The position numbers and the translations under genes are program-made. Below the pieces are notes generated by a model, which was not told the origin of the DNA, did not search any database, and saw only the letters and a program-made list of their open reading frames with translations. A stretch of 64,000 nt of DNA from Capitulum mitella (Eukaryota; Arthropoda; Thecostraca; Pollicipedomorpha; Pollicipedidae): contig CP099846.1 in the NCBI GenBank assembly GCA_030062745.1, positions 26,185,201-26,249,200 of the forward strand, given 5' to 3'. Of the stretch, positions 12,301 through 26,800 are shown one piece after another. How positions within the stretch are numbered: the stretch's first letter is position 1; each line of letters starts with the position of its first letter.

Positions 12301-15300
12301 AGCCGGCAGCCGCCAGCCAAGCGAGCGCGCGCACCTCCATGCGGCCGGACGACGGCGCTCCCGCTGCCGGCGGCGCTCGGTTCGGCGCCGGCTCGGCCTC
12401 GCTGGTCGGCCGCCGGTCGGCCGCTGGTCCGGGGACGGTCCGCCGCTGGTCCGCCGCTGCAACGCCGCCGGCGCACCTCCGTTTTCAGCACTCGGCCGTC
12501 GACGGAATGAAGCAGCGGGACCGGTCAGTTGTGCAGCCGTCGACGCGCCGAGCTCGCCACGTCCGTCCGCAGCGGCGGGCCTCTCTGCACTGCCCCAGCG
12601 CTGCACGCGTGCGGAATAGAAATGGCCAGTGACTCATGCGGGCTGCCCGCGGCAATGCTTATCGTCCACGCGACGTCCGGATGGCGCTGATGTAGCCGGC
12701 CGGCCGGAGCGGGTTTTTGAGCGTAGGCCGAGCCCGGATCGTCGCGTGCCCGATCGGCGTCCTTCAGGGAGCGGCCGGGCACGGAAAGCCTTCGGCTCAT
12801 GTGAAATCCCTGGCTCAGTCGGAAATCCGGAATCACGTGAAGCCACCCGTCTTAGTGACGCTTCAGGGATCGGACTGCAACGGAATATCAGTATTGACTC
12901 TGATGAGTCGTGTATTTTCTGAGTTGTCTGAAGCCGTACATGTTTTCATTGATAAGTCCTCCGTTAATATCGAGGGCGAAAGGGAAGTCCTGATCACAGT
13001 TAGTCAAGGTGTAATGTCCTGAGATCGTTTACAAGCTGTCGTCATGTCCTCACGTCTTCGGCGAACACAGGGCATGAATTTCTAATATCTGATAGTTATC
13101 CACTTTAGGTTGTAGTCACACTAGGTACTCTGCTCTTCGACCCCCTAGTGGAATTATTTTATGGAAAGTTTTTAAAGAAGACATCACGCTTGCATTACTC
13201 ACAGCTTTGTTTTGTATTCTGGACGCCTTGGTGCGTTTCAATGGCCGTTTTCACAGTGATGAATTGGTCGGAAAATCAGACCAGCAATTACCTTGCAAAG
13301 ACAAATTTTGAGACAAGGGAAACAAAGGACGTCGTCGAAGGTTGTGTGGTGCGGCGAATAAGGAATCAACAAGCATTCCCTCGAAAAATAAGAGGAAGAA
13401 AAAATCAGATTGCAAGCCAAAATAGGAAGGGATCAAAGTAACAACTTCTGTCAACACAAAAATGAACTGGTCGAACCTTAGCACTATCTATTGCTCGAAA
13501 AAGACAACTATGCGACGGGTTCTGCGACTTTGCTAGCGACATACAAAATACACATGCTATGAATTCGCCTCGCCACAGACCTGACCTCTTCGGTCCGACA
13601 CACAAAGACAGCGTTTATTACAAGGACAACAGCCAATAAAACATTTGCTAGAAAAATTCGTGGTGTCTGGGTAGCAAATGGTACTACGAGCCGCTGTCCA
13701 CTCCATGTCTGAACTTTTGATTAACTCTATTCCCGTACGGGGAAGTTTTGAACCCCCTTTTTTTTTTTCTTTTGCTTGCTAATTACAGAGTTTTTCAAGC
13801 GGCTTTGCAACGCTTGATCATGTTTCCAATCTTTCTTTTTCTGCGTTTTTTCTCAAATTTTCGTAATATTGCTTTGCTCAGGGCGGAGCCAAGCCAGATT
13901 TTTGAGAGGCACCTCAGGCCATTTTTGCCATTGTTCAAGGTAAAAGGAAACTGATTGTCGAAAACGGAATTTTTAGGATTTAGCTACAAAAATTATATGA
14001 ATTTATCAACAAATGACTGGACAAATACAAAAAAAAAACATTTTTATACATATACGCATAGGTGGGCACTGGTCCGTTACTCCGTTACTCCGTTACTAAC
14101 GAAGTTACTTTTTTGAGTAACGGAGTAACGGACCCGTTACTTTTATTTTACTGTAACGGACTGAGTAACGGAAGTTACTTTTGTGGTCCGTTACTCCGTT
14201 ACTTTTTGGTCCGTTACTCCGTTACTCCGTTACTCCGTTACTTTTTTTAACTCCTTACAGACACCGCCAGGCTTTATTTGCATCGGCACACGCCATTGGC
14301 TACTTGAATAGCCAACACCCAATAGCGTGCGGCGATACAAGCGCGGCTGGGCGCGCACTCAGCTGACAATCGCGGAGTAGACTTGTTGACAATATTCGTC
14401 AGCTGATAAACGTTGACGGCAAGCTGGCAGCAATGGTTCAGTATAAAGGCCAGCTGACTTTGGTCTCTTTTGGGACAAAAGTATTGAATTATGCGTAAGT
14501 TTGATATGACTTAAAATTATAAATTAACCAGTCGTCATTTTTCAGGCTAAAAGATATCAAAGTTATTATCATTTATACTGGAACAGCCAGCTGACGGCAG
14601 TTTTCAACGTTTTCTCAAGTTAGTCACGGATTGCTTACCACCGCCACACGGTTCACCGCCAAGATCACCCAAGGCTGCTGAGCACATGATTACTGCGGCC
14701 ATGGCCTTGGATCTGTGATGTCCATGGGGCGATGGAGTGGTGACTGATTCTTGACTGGTCTGAACTTTTAACTACCTGACACTAAAATGTCCCATCAAGG
14801 CGTCTTTACGCCGCCACTGGAGGTCGAAAACCTTGACTCCGAGTCTGACGGTGCCTCAGCTTCGGAGGAAGAGGACGAGCGGTCTGGGTCACCCATGGCC
14901 ACATCTAGAAACGTACTTTGAGTTTAAGGAGGAGGGGAAAAACGTCATTTTTACGTATGTCCTGTGCCGACCGAAAGAGGTAATAATCAAGGGTCACAAG
15001 AGTAGCCTTTCAAACCTAAAGGCACATATCAAGAGGAAGCATTATTTACGGTATTTCCAGGTGAGAACAATGTGCACAATAAGTTGTCAGTAGTGAAGCA
15101 TAATTATGAAGCTTGTCGACTATTGCTTGGACTATTTGCCTTAACCATATTCTCTGCAGGCAGTGAGATTCACATTACCGGGGGGGGGGGGCAGATATGC
15201 GGTAATCTACCTTTCGGCCGACGCCTACCCGTAATTTTTGGAGACGCGGAATTGGCAACACAAGTTGTGTGAACAATTTAGCCCATTCAGGTATTTTTCT

Positions 15301-18300
15301 AAGCACTGGCCCTACTGGATGTGTAAACTGACTTGGTTAGGTAACTCTTGAATTTTGATTCAGTTGACACATGTTTGCCTTCAGCCGATACGAGCTAACC
15401 AAACCAAAAAAACAGGCAAATAAACCCAACAAAAAATTAGTTTTACATGCCCATCTAGGGCAATCCCTGCAACCATACAGTAGGTTTTAGGTTAGGTTAG
15501 GTTAAATCATTTTTAACTTGGAGGACAGGCTACATTGTCCATGCGATTCGAGTTACCACTTCTACGTTCCCGAAGAAAAATATCAACTGGCCGAAACACC
15601 TTTCGGCTGACACATTATTTTTTGTAGACGCAGAAGCGAGGACCCAAACTCAAACATGATATGAGCCGTTGCCACTTTTGCACCTTCGAAAAATATGCAT
15701 TGGCCGAAAGGTGAAGATTACCAATTCTGCCCCCTCCCCTCCCCGCCCTTCCAGAGATCTCGAGATCCATTCGTCCAATGTTGATGGGATGAATGCCATT
15801 TAATATGTTTCAACGAGATCTCCAATTCCGGACCCCAAAAATTCAAAAATTGCGAAAATAGGGCGTGGGGGCAAACAAACTCCAAAATTGGGGATTTTTG
15901 AAAGGTCACTGCGGCCGTGTTTACCAACCAATTTTCACGGGAATAACACGGTTCAGCTTGGAATGTCAAAGTCTTTTATATACCGAAAGCTGGAATTTAA
16001 AATAGAAAACCATAGGCAGTTCCAGGGAGGGCAAGAAGGGTGATTTTTGAAATAAGAAATTTCCTTTGTTTTTGTTTGTTTTGGGTGATATAAATATCAG
16101 ATGTACAACTAGCAAGCCAGTTTAAGTTTATATGTAGCGCAGAGGTGGATCCAGGTAAACAAAATTGGGAGGGCACCATAAGCACGATAGTGTGCTCCCC
16201 CATTTTTTTCAGTACCTGGGTGTGCGTTCGCCTGAAAATGTGTGTGCATACGCATTGTTTAGGATGTGTATGACTATATAAATGAGTCAGTGATCTTTAT
16301 TTCTACTCAGAATGTCACGATAGTGAACCGCACAACTTTGAAGCTTCACGCACAGCACATTACCGCCGAAAACGGGGGCTTGGAACCGCCTCTGCGGGAC
16401 CGATTTTTTTTTAATGTTGACAAAACACGTTTGTATGAATTCCATGAAATGCCAGAAAATCTTGTGGCGCTGCGGCAAACAGTGTGGGAGCGACAAGCAA
16501 AAAGACACGGGTAGCAGAATCTGCCCCCCCCCCCACAGGAAATAGGGTTAAATGAAGTGTTTTTAACCCGTCTCCGGCCGGGGTCAGAATGCCGTTTGCC
16601 CGGCCGGAGGGGGAGCGCGGATTTCCGTACCTCCCAGGATCTCGACTCCCATATATCGCACGGAAAAAAGGAAAACACCGGCGGAAAGGTTTTGTCAAAC
16701 CGAGACGAAACCATTTAAGAGTTTTGACCTCAGGTCAATTTTGAGGCCACCAGACGCCATGAAAGGTCAAAACACGTCCTTGGAATTAGGTAAATAGACA
16801 CAATACCTTGTCCCTGAAAAGCTGTACTTAAGCGACATATACTGAACCGTAAGACAATAGCGAGTTCATTGATATCAATTTTAGCCTTTCACAGGGGTCA
16901 TGTCAGGTAACGTCATCGTTCCAAAATGTTCCACTTGTGAACGGCTAACATCCTCCGTTGCATCTTACTTATGACCATGTTTTTATAGCTAATTTGTGTT
17001 TTCAAGGGTGCTGAAGAGGTACTAAAGCACCTTTTTTAGTCTTTTATTTCACAATAATAAAATCCATATCAGTCATGTTTGTTTGAGTCCTTCGTCGTTT
17101 GGTATTAAAAAACCGTCAGGGGTATCAGGAATCTTACCTCCACGCGCGCGCTCGTACACAAACTAATACACACACATAATTTCAAAACAAAACAAGAAGT
17201 TCCCGAGACCGAAACGAGCTCTGAACAGAGACCATTATGTTCAGGGCGGATACTTCGAGAGGCATTGTTGATCAAACCCAGTCGATAGGTGTCCGCTGTT
17301 TGTCGCATTTTGCATGCGTCCGCTCCAGCGCCGGTTGTTCCCGCTCCGTCGGCGCCGCGGGCAATGAACAGGAATTCGTTGGTTTGAACATTGTGGCTAA
17401 CACAGTGGTAGAATACCCGCCGCGGCTGTTGTCCCGGCGCCGCCGACTCTACAACGGCTGGTGAGTGCAGTGGGCAGCTAGCGGAGTGTTTTGGGTAAGC
17501 GCTTTTTGTTTCTTCCCTTTGTATATGGAATGCGTTTTGCAACCACAAAGCTGCATAAAAGACTTAAAACCCGCGTTCGCTTGGTTTTCACTGCATTTAA
17601 AAAAGTAACGGAATAACGGAGTAACGGTAACTTCCGTTACTTTTTAAGGCAGAGTAACGGAGTAACGAGTAACGGACTGGCTTTTTTGAGTAACGGAGTA
17701 ACGAGTAACGAAGTTACATTTTTGAGTAACGATGCCCACCTATGCATATACGTATACATGAAACCCAAAAACTTTTATTGACGTGAGGTTACTTCACAAG
17801 GCCAGGTCATTGCCAGAAGTTGAACTTTATATTAAGTAGATATTCATTGTCAAAATATCTAGGATACCTACATATGATTCGCATGACCGATTCCCGGCAG
17901 GGAGGGGGGCAGATTCGGCCCCCATGATGTCTCGAGAACTACACATCCGGTTTTATCGCAACAAACGGCAATCGATTTGCCATGACGTAAACTACACTTT
18001 TAAGAAAATAAGTTTTAAAAATTTTGAAAGTGACGGTGACACGGGAAATGTCAAAATGGGGGTACTTTTGAACTTTTTATAACTCCGTTGTTTATGGACC
18101 GATTTCGATGCAGTTAGCATGAATCGAGATGTTATGGATGGGACTTTTACCATGTTACCCACATTTGAAATTTTGAAAAATTCATAGGCGTTCACAGGGT
18201 TTGAAAAATAGGAGGAAAAAACGCTTCTTTGGCTTTGCTAGTGATGTTATGCTAAGGAAATACAAATTGTATTACAATGTTTGTATGATGTTATCATAGG

Positions 18301-20790
18301 CGTTGTCAGGGACATGAAAGGGGAACTATCATGGTCGCATGTTCTTCAAATCATCTTGTGACCTTTGACCTTAAATGGCCTCCAGTGACCTTGGAATCAC
18401 TTGGAATGATCTCGTATGCATTTAACATTATCTTAAAACGTTTTCAATCATTTGAATTCACTCTCTTTCAAAATTCCATTTTACGGCTATTGTGATATAG
18501 GGTACACGCACTGACGTTTTAGGTCATGGCTCCGTGACCCGATCTGATATCAACCTGAAACCTGATATACAAGTAGAGGGCACCGTTCTACGTCACGTAT
18601 ATTCCGGGTTTGGCATTTGAAAAAATGGCACCGAAATTACTATTATAAAACCAAATTTTGACTTTTGACCTTGGCCTGACCTTGTAAAGTGACCTCAGAT
18701 GAACAAAATCGTGTTTGTACGTTGCCCAGCTATTTAGTTATTAATCCATATCAAGTTTTAAGTTTAATCTTAAAAACGTTGTTTTTGGCAGCCATATTCC
18801 TTTTACCCTGAACACGACCAAAAATGGCGTGAGGTGCCTCTCAAAAACGTTGCCTTGTTCCTCTCCTGAACGAAACAGTGTGCGAACGAAAAAGAATTTC
18901 GAAATTTTGTCACAGTGCGTAGAAGGAATATCTAGGAAAGTGACCAAGTTTCGTAAAGCTGCGTCAAATATCATGGAATCGGCAAATTAAAAACCCGAAG
19001 GGGGCGGACTTAGCCCCCTTGCCAGGAATAGGGTTAACCCGCGCAGTGGAAAGGGGTTTCGCACTAACGCGCACTGGAAGGGGAGCACAAAAGTACCCCC
19101 CTCGGATCTCGAAAACGGAAAGAGCTAAAAATATGAAATTTTGAGAACAGGGTGAGGTTATAACGATCTATATTGTGTGTAATTTTCATGATCCTAGGTC
19201 AATATCTCAAGGTCAAATGGGGTCAAAAGGTTGATTTTGAACACTTTCTCGGCCCGTGCAGGCCATTCCAGACGACTTTTCGAACGAAACGGGAAAAGAG
19301 TGTTTTTCTGAGCGCTGAAATATAGAATACGACAATTTCCATTTATCTGGAGTCTTGAGTGGGGGTTTCGAGTCGAGGTTATGTCAAGTCATTGATCTAT
19401 GACGTCATTTTTTCGTCTTTTGCAGATTAGATTTCGAGCAACACGAGATGATTTAGTATAAATAAGAGCACTAAACGCATCTTTCGAAGTATTTTGAGTG
19501 AAGGTAGCCAACATCGGTACACTTGATCACTTCTACCGTTTATATTTATGAATGCATGTATATGCATATATGTATATACATCTGAGTATCACTGTGCCAA
19601 ACGTGCTTTTAGTAGGGTCTCTGAAGGCATATTTCATACAAATCGACAATCTTTTTGCGTATTTCGTACAATTATTATTTTTTATTTCATGCCATTATTC
19701 ATACGCATATTTCATATAAATATTGCAAAGCAAATCTGCTTGGTCAGGTCACGAAATAGTTCGCATTGACCTTTGATGACCTTGACCCGAAATGACCTTG
19801 GTATATATAAGTGTGTCCATGTGCGCATACGTGTTTTTATTAGCGTCTTTGAATGCATATTTCATACAAATCGACATGCAGCAAAGCAAATCTAGACCAG
19901 GTCACAAGATATTTGACCTTCACCTTTGGTGAACTTGACCTTCACTGGCCCTGGTATATGTGAGCTTATCAGTGTGCGTACACGTGTTTTTATTAAGGTC
20001 CCTGGATGCATAATTCATGCAAACTGACATATTGCAAAGCAAATCTGGATCAAGTCACAAGCCGTTCGACCTTGACTTTTCAAAACCTTGACCCTTATTA
20101 ACCCTGGCTTTGGTCTTGGTACATCCATCACTTATGCCCGAATGACGTTGCGTGATTGTGTTCAAACGATAATCCTAGGAACAACACCAGCCCTTTCACA
20201 AATTCCCCGTGTGTCAGCGACAACCGTTGATTTCGTTACGTTTGCTTGACTTCATATGCTTGAAACTTGAGAGCTTTTTGGCCGATTTTCGATTTTTCTG
20301 TGTCAGTCGACGATTTATTCAATTGCCATAAATGTCACAAAATAACTGCAACCAGTTCCGCACCGTTCCCGAAATTTTCAAGAAAAACAGGTGGACGGGC
20401 ACAAAAAGACCCTCCTTCCAGTGCGCGTGTTCAGTTTCAGTTTGATATCTGGTCGAGTCACGAAGTTATGATCTAAAATGTCCGTGCATACCCTTTATGG
20501 CGATGGTCGTAACTGGACTTTTCGAAATACTGTCAATTCAGACGATTGAAATCGCTTTCAAACACCATGAAAGGAACCCAAGGCCATTTCATCTGACTGA
20601 GACCATTTGAGGCCAAAACTCGTAAGATAACCTGATGAATATGCGACCATGACAATTTCTTGTTTGTGCGCCTGGCACCACCTATGCCAACATTGTACGA
20701 GCAAAGTAACGCGATTATTACTTCTTAAGTATAAAATGACTGGTAAGAACTAAGAATATGATGCTTGTTTGTTCAGTTTTCAAATTCGGT

Positions 20791-20853
<63 letters not shown>

Positions 20854-23800
20854 GTCATTCTCTGAGCCGTTTGGACACCTTTACCTTCTTAAAATTAAAA
20901 ACGTAAGGAATGCAGAGAAAAGTCACATAGATTAACTCTCGGTTCATTCCAGGTGTATCAAAATCGGCCAATGGACATCAAAGTTCCTAAGTCAAAATAC
21001 CCCTTATGACGTTTTTTGCGCCGGCACCCACCTCTAGCAATTTTTTTAAACTCTTTTTTCAAAATGTGCTTCTTGTGATGGCGAATCGCCCACCTTTTGT
21101 TGCGATCAAATCGGACGGCTAGTCCTTTTAGATATCAGGGGATTTAATGAACCTAATCCCCTCATATGGGGATGCTTCCTTGCGTTATTTGTTAGGGAAC
21201 AGGGCTAGCAGTGGTCGCGATGCGCTGAACGCTTGATATATTCGTCATTTTCGAGTGTTTCCAGCTTATTATGTTGATATTTTGCTTTGTACTTGGAGAC
21301 GAAACCATTCGCAAAAGCAATGTGCGGGTTGACACTAATAACCCGCACCCGACCATGGGTCGGTGCCATGCACGCTCGACTGGGGAGCGATTGACCGTCC
21401 CCCCTCTAACTCACGAACGGTTGGTCGCACGATAAAAAATAAGCACACCGTTGGAAAGCACGCGAGGAGTACAGCTCAAAACTCGCCTCATTGTTAGTTT
21501 TGGATAATATGTAAGCCATTTACGCCTATATATGTTTTCCCATAACCGCTTGCATGAGACCGAGAAACTCAGGTACGGCCTGGATCTCAAGGGCTGTGAC
21601 TAATAAAGTCTAGATAAAGGTACCAGCGTACAGGTAAAAGTCCCCAGATGCCGGTACATGCCTGTTTTCTCTGATTTGTTTCAATATGTACACGGAAACG
21701 TTGAGTTAAAGAAACGGTGATTTTCGCAATGCTGCGTGGCGGGCGCCGCCGACGAAGGCGGTATGAAATAAACGGGAACTAATTTCAGCGGTCTTTTATT
21801 TTCGGGAGATATGCCATCCCGAGTGTTGTTTCTTGATCCAGTTGGTTCTTGGGATGATTTCTCATGCTCAAATCTTGAGAAAAAACTCATTAGTGATCAA
21901 TCTACGTAGTTGGCGGGGCCGTATTCACGACAGTCTGTTTATTTTCAAAATAAGCAATTTTTGAACTTTTTCAACTTCTTGGTATTAGTTGCAACTGTGC
22001 GAGCCAGTTCTGCCATTTTCAACCCAATCCGAGTCATTTGTCGCCGGTTTTGATGGCAGTGCATTTTGGCTCATAACAGTTAATCGTGACCTGACCTCAG
22101 GTCGGTGGTTGGAGGTCATTAAAACTTTGTCCGCTGACGGAAAATTCATGTCTGGATTCCCCATACTCAAACTGTTTTAAAAAATTTTTGTCAGTTTTCG
22201 GAAAAACGATGACGTGTTGGAAACGGGATACAAGGTAGGGCGGTCAACAGCCCTCCCCCCCCCCTCCAGTCGGGGCAGGTTAAATATTTCGAAAACAAAA
22301 AAATAGACGAAGGAGTTATTAAGTACGTGGCTATATACACCGAAGCCGATATTGCGAAACAGACAAAAAACATGGACCAAATAGCTCATCGAACGCCTCA
22401 GTTCTTCTAATTCATCAATCTGGAAATAGCCATTATGCTACGTGTATATATTTGTCCGTTAGTTGGGGTCAAGGTCATGCTGTCTGCAGGGTTGCCCCGA
22501 TGGCAATACGTCTCGCTGCTTCCATTCACCGTAAGTGCGATCGACAGCTTCTCTCCCCATGCACTTCTATTTATGGTCGGACCGAGTCCCACTACGCGCA
22601 TCTCCTTCCCTCACCATTCAACGTCGCCGCAGCGACGGCAACGAACGCCGCAGACGGCATTGTCAGCCCGTGCGCACGTGTCCGCGCTCTCACGGTCTCA
22701 GAGCACGGCAATATCCGGCGACGAGCAGGGGCGGATTTTTGTGAGTGAGCGGTCGGCATGATTTTCGTAGCGAAGGTCGATGAGCTGCATGCGAGACGGC
22801 GGCGTCCATTGTGATTCTGCCACCGTTCTAGTGCGCGAAAATCAATTAGCCATTTCCAGCATCACTACTTAAACCAGATCAACATCATGATCCCAGCGAT
22901 GCACTCAACTGCGTGATCCTGCGATGTCATGATCGTTTCGATGCCACTGAGGAGCATCAAGGCGATTTCTACGTTGATCATAGCTGCGAGAAACGGACGA
23001 GAAAAAAAGAGAACAAGTGATAACCGTACTGGGAGTGGCCGTAAGGCTGAAGGAAGTCCTAGCGGGATCTTCCTAACAATGACGAAACGGCGTGCAAGAC
23101 GACGTACGAAACCCCCAACGCTTAAAGAGGTTTGTTCAATGCGTTACTCTGCCTCAATCCCGACAAATCTTCTGCCAGGAACACCTCTGCTGGTTCTTAG
23201 CAACCGCAGCACTAGGACCACACCAGTGGCAACAGCTCTATGTTTTTGAAGCGAGCGCCGGAATCTGGTGGCCACCGTGCAGAGAGTGGCACCTGACGGC
23301 GTGCTGGACTGGCGTCGGCCTGACTGCGTCCCAGACCGCGTCGAGACCGGCCGTGCACGCCGCCCGTGCGCGGCCGGCGCGCACGGCGGCCCGGCGACAG
23401 TGACCGCCGCCGCCGCCGCCGCCGGCGAGGGGGGGGGGGGACCGCCGGCGGCGGCGCCGCGCGGCCGGGACCGTGATGGCGCTGTCTGCCGCGGACGTCG
23501 CCGTTCAGTCTATTCGGGGACGGAGGGCGGCCGAACGGCGGCGCATTGGACGCGAAATGAGCCGCGCCCGACTGGACTCGGGCGAACGGCGGTCGGCGCT
23601 CGCCCAGCGCCGCCGTCGAGGTTTCGACCTCGTGAAGGTGGAGGTGACCGGAAATGAAGGAAGGCGTGCGTGTTTCTCTGTTCGCGATACGTCGCCGAAA
23701 CCGTATCCAGGCCGCTTCCTCAACGCTATCAGCAGCTCGCATTGCACTGGATGAAATGTCAGATGCATACGCTTCATGGTAGATATTTTTGGACCAATGA

Positions 23801-26800
23801 CGGCATGTGCCTCTCGCCATTGAACAAATGTTTAAGTGATCTCTGCATGGCAGGTCCCCAAGCCTACTGCTAGTCCTCTGTAAGACTGCGTGGCGTACTG
23901 GTATATCACGCAGGACTGTTTCTGACGTCACCGTGCTAAAAGGGAGTCGGTTTGTTGATCTTTCATTCCATCATGCATTTATCGGCGTGGGGCACTGTGG
24001 GGCCAAATATGCATTTTTCTCATGCCCCAGTGACGGGGAGGCATGTGCGCACTGCAGAGCCCCGAGCCCCAGCCCTGCAGAGCGTACGTGATTCGCGTGC
24101 TCCATGGCGCTGTCGTTAGCTCCACACCAAGTCGTCGGCTCCACGTGGCTTCCGAACGCCCCTGTAGACGCCGTGGAGGGAGCTGGACGACCGTAGACCT
24201 TTGGGAGCTCGATGATATTTTGGCCGCTTATATAATGGCAGAACCAAACGTTGGAATCGTCTTAAACACGTAGGTCATATGCATTTCCATGGTAAATTTC
24301 TTTCGGCCATTTAACGCGTGCGCCCACGAGTTCAAAGATTACTCCGCAAGACAGGATGTGGCCTTTGGTGCAGTGGTGGATATATCATCGGGATTCCGTT
24401 GGTGGACATTAGTGGATTTCCATAGAACACTGCTTTTCAGTCTAACGTGCAGCACGACAAGAATACCGCGGGTGACAAACACCACTGCTGTGAAGAACTG
24501 CCTTACGGTATGTTGCGACAGGAACATGTGACCCCATGTGGGTCTGTCAGGGATCATTCGGCCGTTCATCCCCGGCCCGAATTGATTCGATGACAGGAAT
24601 ATACATGCAAAGCTTTAACGGAAATATCGCGAAATCACAAACGTCAGTTTTATCTATCATCAAACCCTGCAGAAGGAATACATGGAATATCCGGGTCGTG
24701 ACGTCCATTTAACAGCTGAGTTCGGCGAGCCTCATCTTACTTTAGATGAAGTTAATTCGTGTTGGTAAACAGAGCTGTCCTATGTCACACTTTAGCCCGC
24801 CCCCGACTGGGAGTTGACCACCCCCCTGAGGTTTTTCTGAGATTTCGGGAGAACGAACAAACGCAGTGCCACGAAACTCCGTGTGCCTTTTGCTAGATCA
24901 TTTTTACACCTTGCACCAAATTTTTCACCTCAGGTCAAGTAAGGTGTCTGACCTAGGTCAGGTCAGATGGACCTATGTCCAAGAAAGTTTAATGGCCTGT
25001 AACTTCTCTGCGAAATCTGATATCACAATAAAACCTACCAGGATTAGAGAGTTAGATAAATGCAACAAATCTGTCATCTCGGATTTTTCGGAAACGTCCG
25101 GGCCGGTGACCTAAGGTCAAGCCCATTTGCAACATAAGTAATCGTGTTTTCGAAAACTGGCCGAATTTTTTCCTATAATACTTTGGAGTGTGGGAGATCC
25201 AGACATCCAGTTTCCGTCAATGCGCAGAGTTTCAATGCCTCCGACCACTGACCTGAGGTCAGGTCACGAACAACTATTATGAGTCAACGTGCACTGCCAG
25301 CAAAATCGGCGATGAATGACTCTGGTTGGGTAGAAAATGACAGAACTGGCTCGCACAGTTGCAAATAATACCAAAAAACTCAAAAAGTTTCCAAAAATTG
25401 CGAATTTTGGAAATAAACAGGTTCTCGCGAATAAAGTTCCAATATTTGTGTAGACTGATAACTACTGATTTTTCAACATTTAATCACGAGAAATCATCAC
25501 AAGAATCACTAGGATCAAGGAATCAAAGTTGAAATGGCATATTTCGCGAAAACAAAAGAACGCCTAAATTAGTTCCCGTTAATTTCATACCGCGTTCAGC
25601 TACGGCGCCCGCGGTGCAGCGGTGTGAAGATCACCGTGTCTTTAACTCAACGTTTCCGCGTACATATGAAACAGATCACGGAAATTAGACGTGTATCGGC
25701 ATCTGCGGACTTTTACGTGTCCACTGGTGCCTTTATGTAGACCTTATTAGTCACAGCCCTCGAGAACCAGACCATTTCTCAGTCTCATGCAGTCGGCTAT
25801 GAAAAAAAACATATTTAAGGCGTAAATGGCTCACATATTATCCAGAGACCAGTTTCGAGCTCGGTTCGTCACGAGCTTTCCAACGGTGTGCTTATTTTTT
25901 ATCGTGCGACCAACCGTTCGTGAGTTAAAGGGGAGCGGTCAACCGCCCTCCCCCCGCAGTCGGGCGTGCATGACGCTGACCGACAGCCAGGCGTGGGTTA
26001 ACGAGTTCCACTTGCTTTTTTTGTGCTCGCAATCAAGCAGTGAGTGCATCATAATCTATTTCATTTTTTTGAGCTAACAGTGCGATCATCTTGACATTCA
26101 GATTCATTTTCTCTGTGCACAATGATGTACGTGCGTGTTATCGCTAGTCGTTTAAACATACGAAATCAGACCACTGATTCTTGACGCAGACAAAAGTGAC
26201 TTTCATATATGATGGATGGATTTAATTTTGCACATTATCGTCTAGAGGTTTTTATTTTTTTCTAATCCCCAACATTTTGAATGATCTGGATTTTATTGAT
26301 CCGTATGTTTTTATATCCATGTATTGCGCAACTTTCATTTTTGTACCAGATCAACCCATAAACCATGTCCATTGCACAAAGATGGATGCCTAACTGCGGG
26401 CCATATCTTTCAGAGTTCCCGTCGAAGCAAGAAGGATAACTTGAGCGGGTATTTCCTGGCATCCAGAAGCATGCATTGGCTCCCGGTAAATGTGTTCATG
26501 AACGTGCAACGAAAATCTTATTCTCGAGAGCCTTGACTGATGTGCGGGCTATTAACCAAATTTGCTTTGGAATCCTACCACCTTTTTCTCACTATACATA
26601 ATTTTGAAATCACACAGTGGCAATATATCTGTTTTTGCAGTGCATTCGATTAAAAAAAATGATGCGGCATGGCTTGTGGACCAATTGCTATCTTTATGTA
26701 TAGACCACATGACTGCATAACAGGGACAAACGATGACGAATGATTGGAAAAATTAATGATGTGCGGGATTTGCGGAAGGACAAAAAGGCGTAAATAACAG

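Larger units (their letters stand above)
14057..17744. mobile_element. hAT-like DNA transposon, 3.7 kb, non-autonomous remnant
   Basis: Perfect 12-bp terminal inverted repeats CATAGGTGGGCA / TGCCCACCTATG are flanked by a perfect 8-bp duplication CATATACG (14049-14056 and 17745-17752). Both subterminal regions are arrays of GAGTAACG/CGTTACTC words (about 14070-14245 and 17600-17735). A broken BED-finger exon lies at 14787-15060. The rest of the transposase is missing, and other repeats have inserted inside. The element landed in a family 1 TTAA MITE. Confidence 0.9.

Noticed and set aside
11301..12632. 443-residue plus-strand frame and 398-residue minus-strand frame
   Set aside because: They overlap the nested minus-strand gene; the frames with a signal peptide and a membrane segment are better supported.
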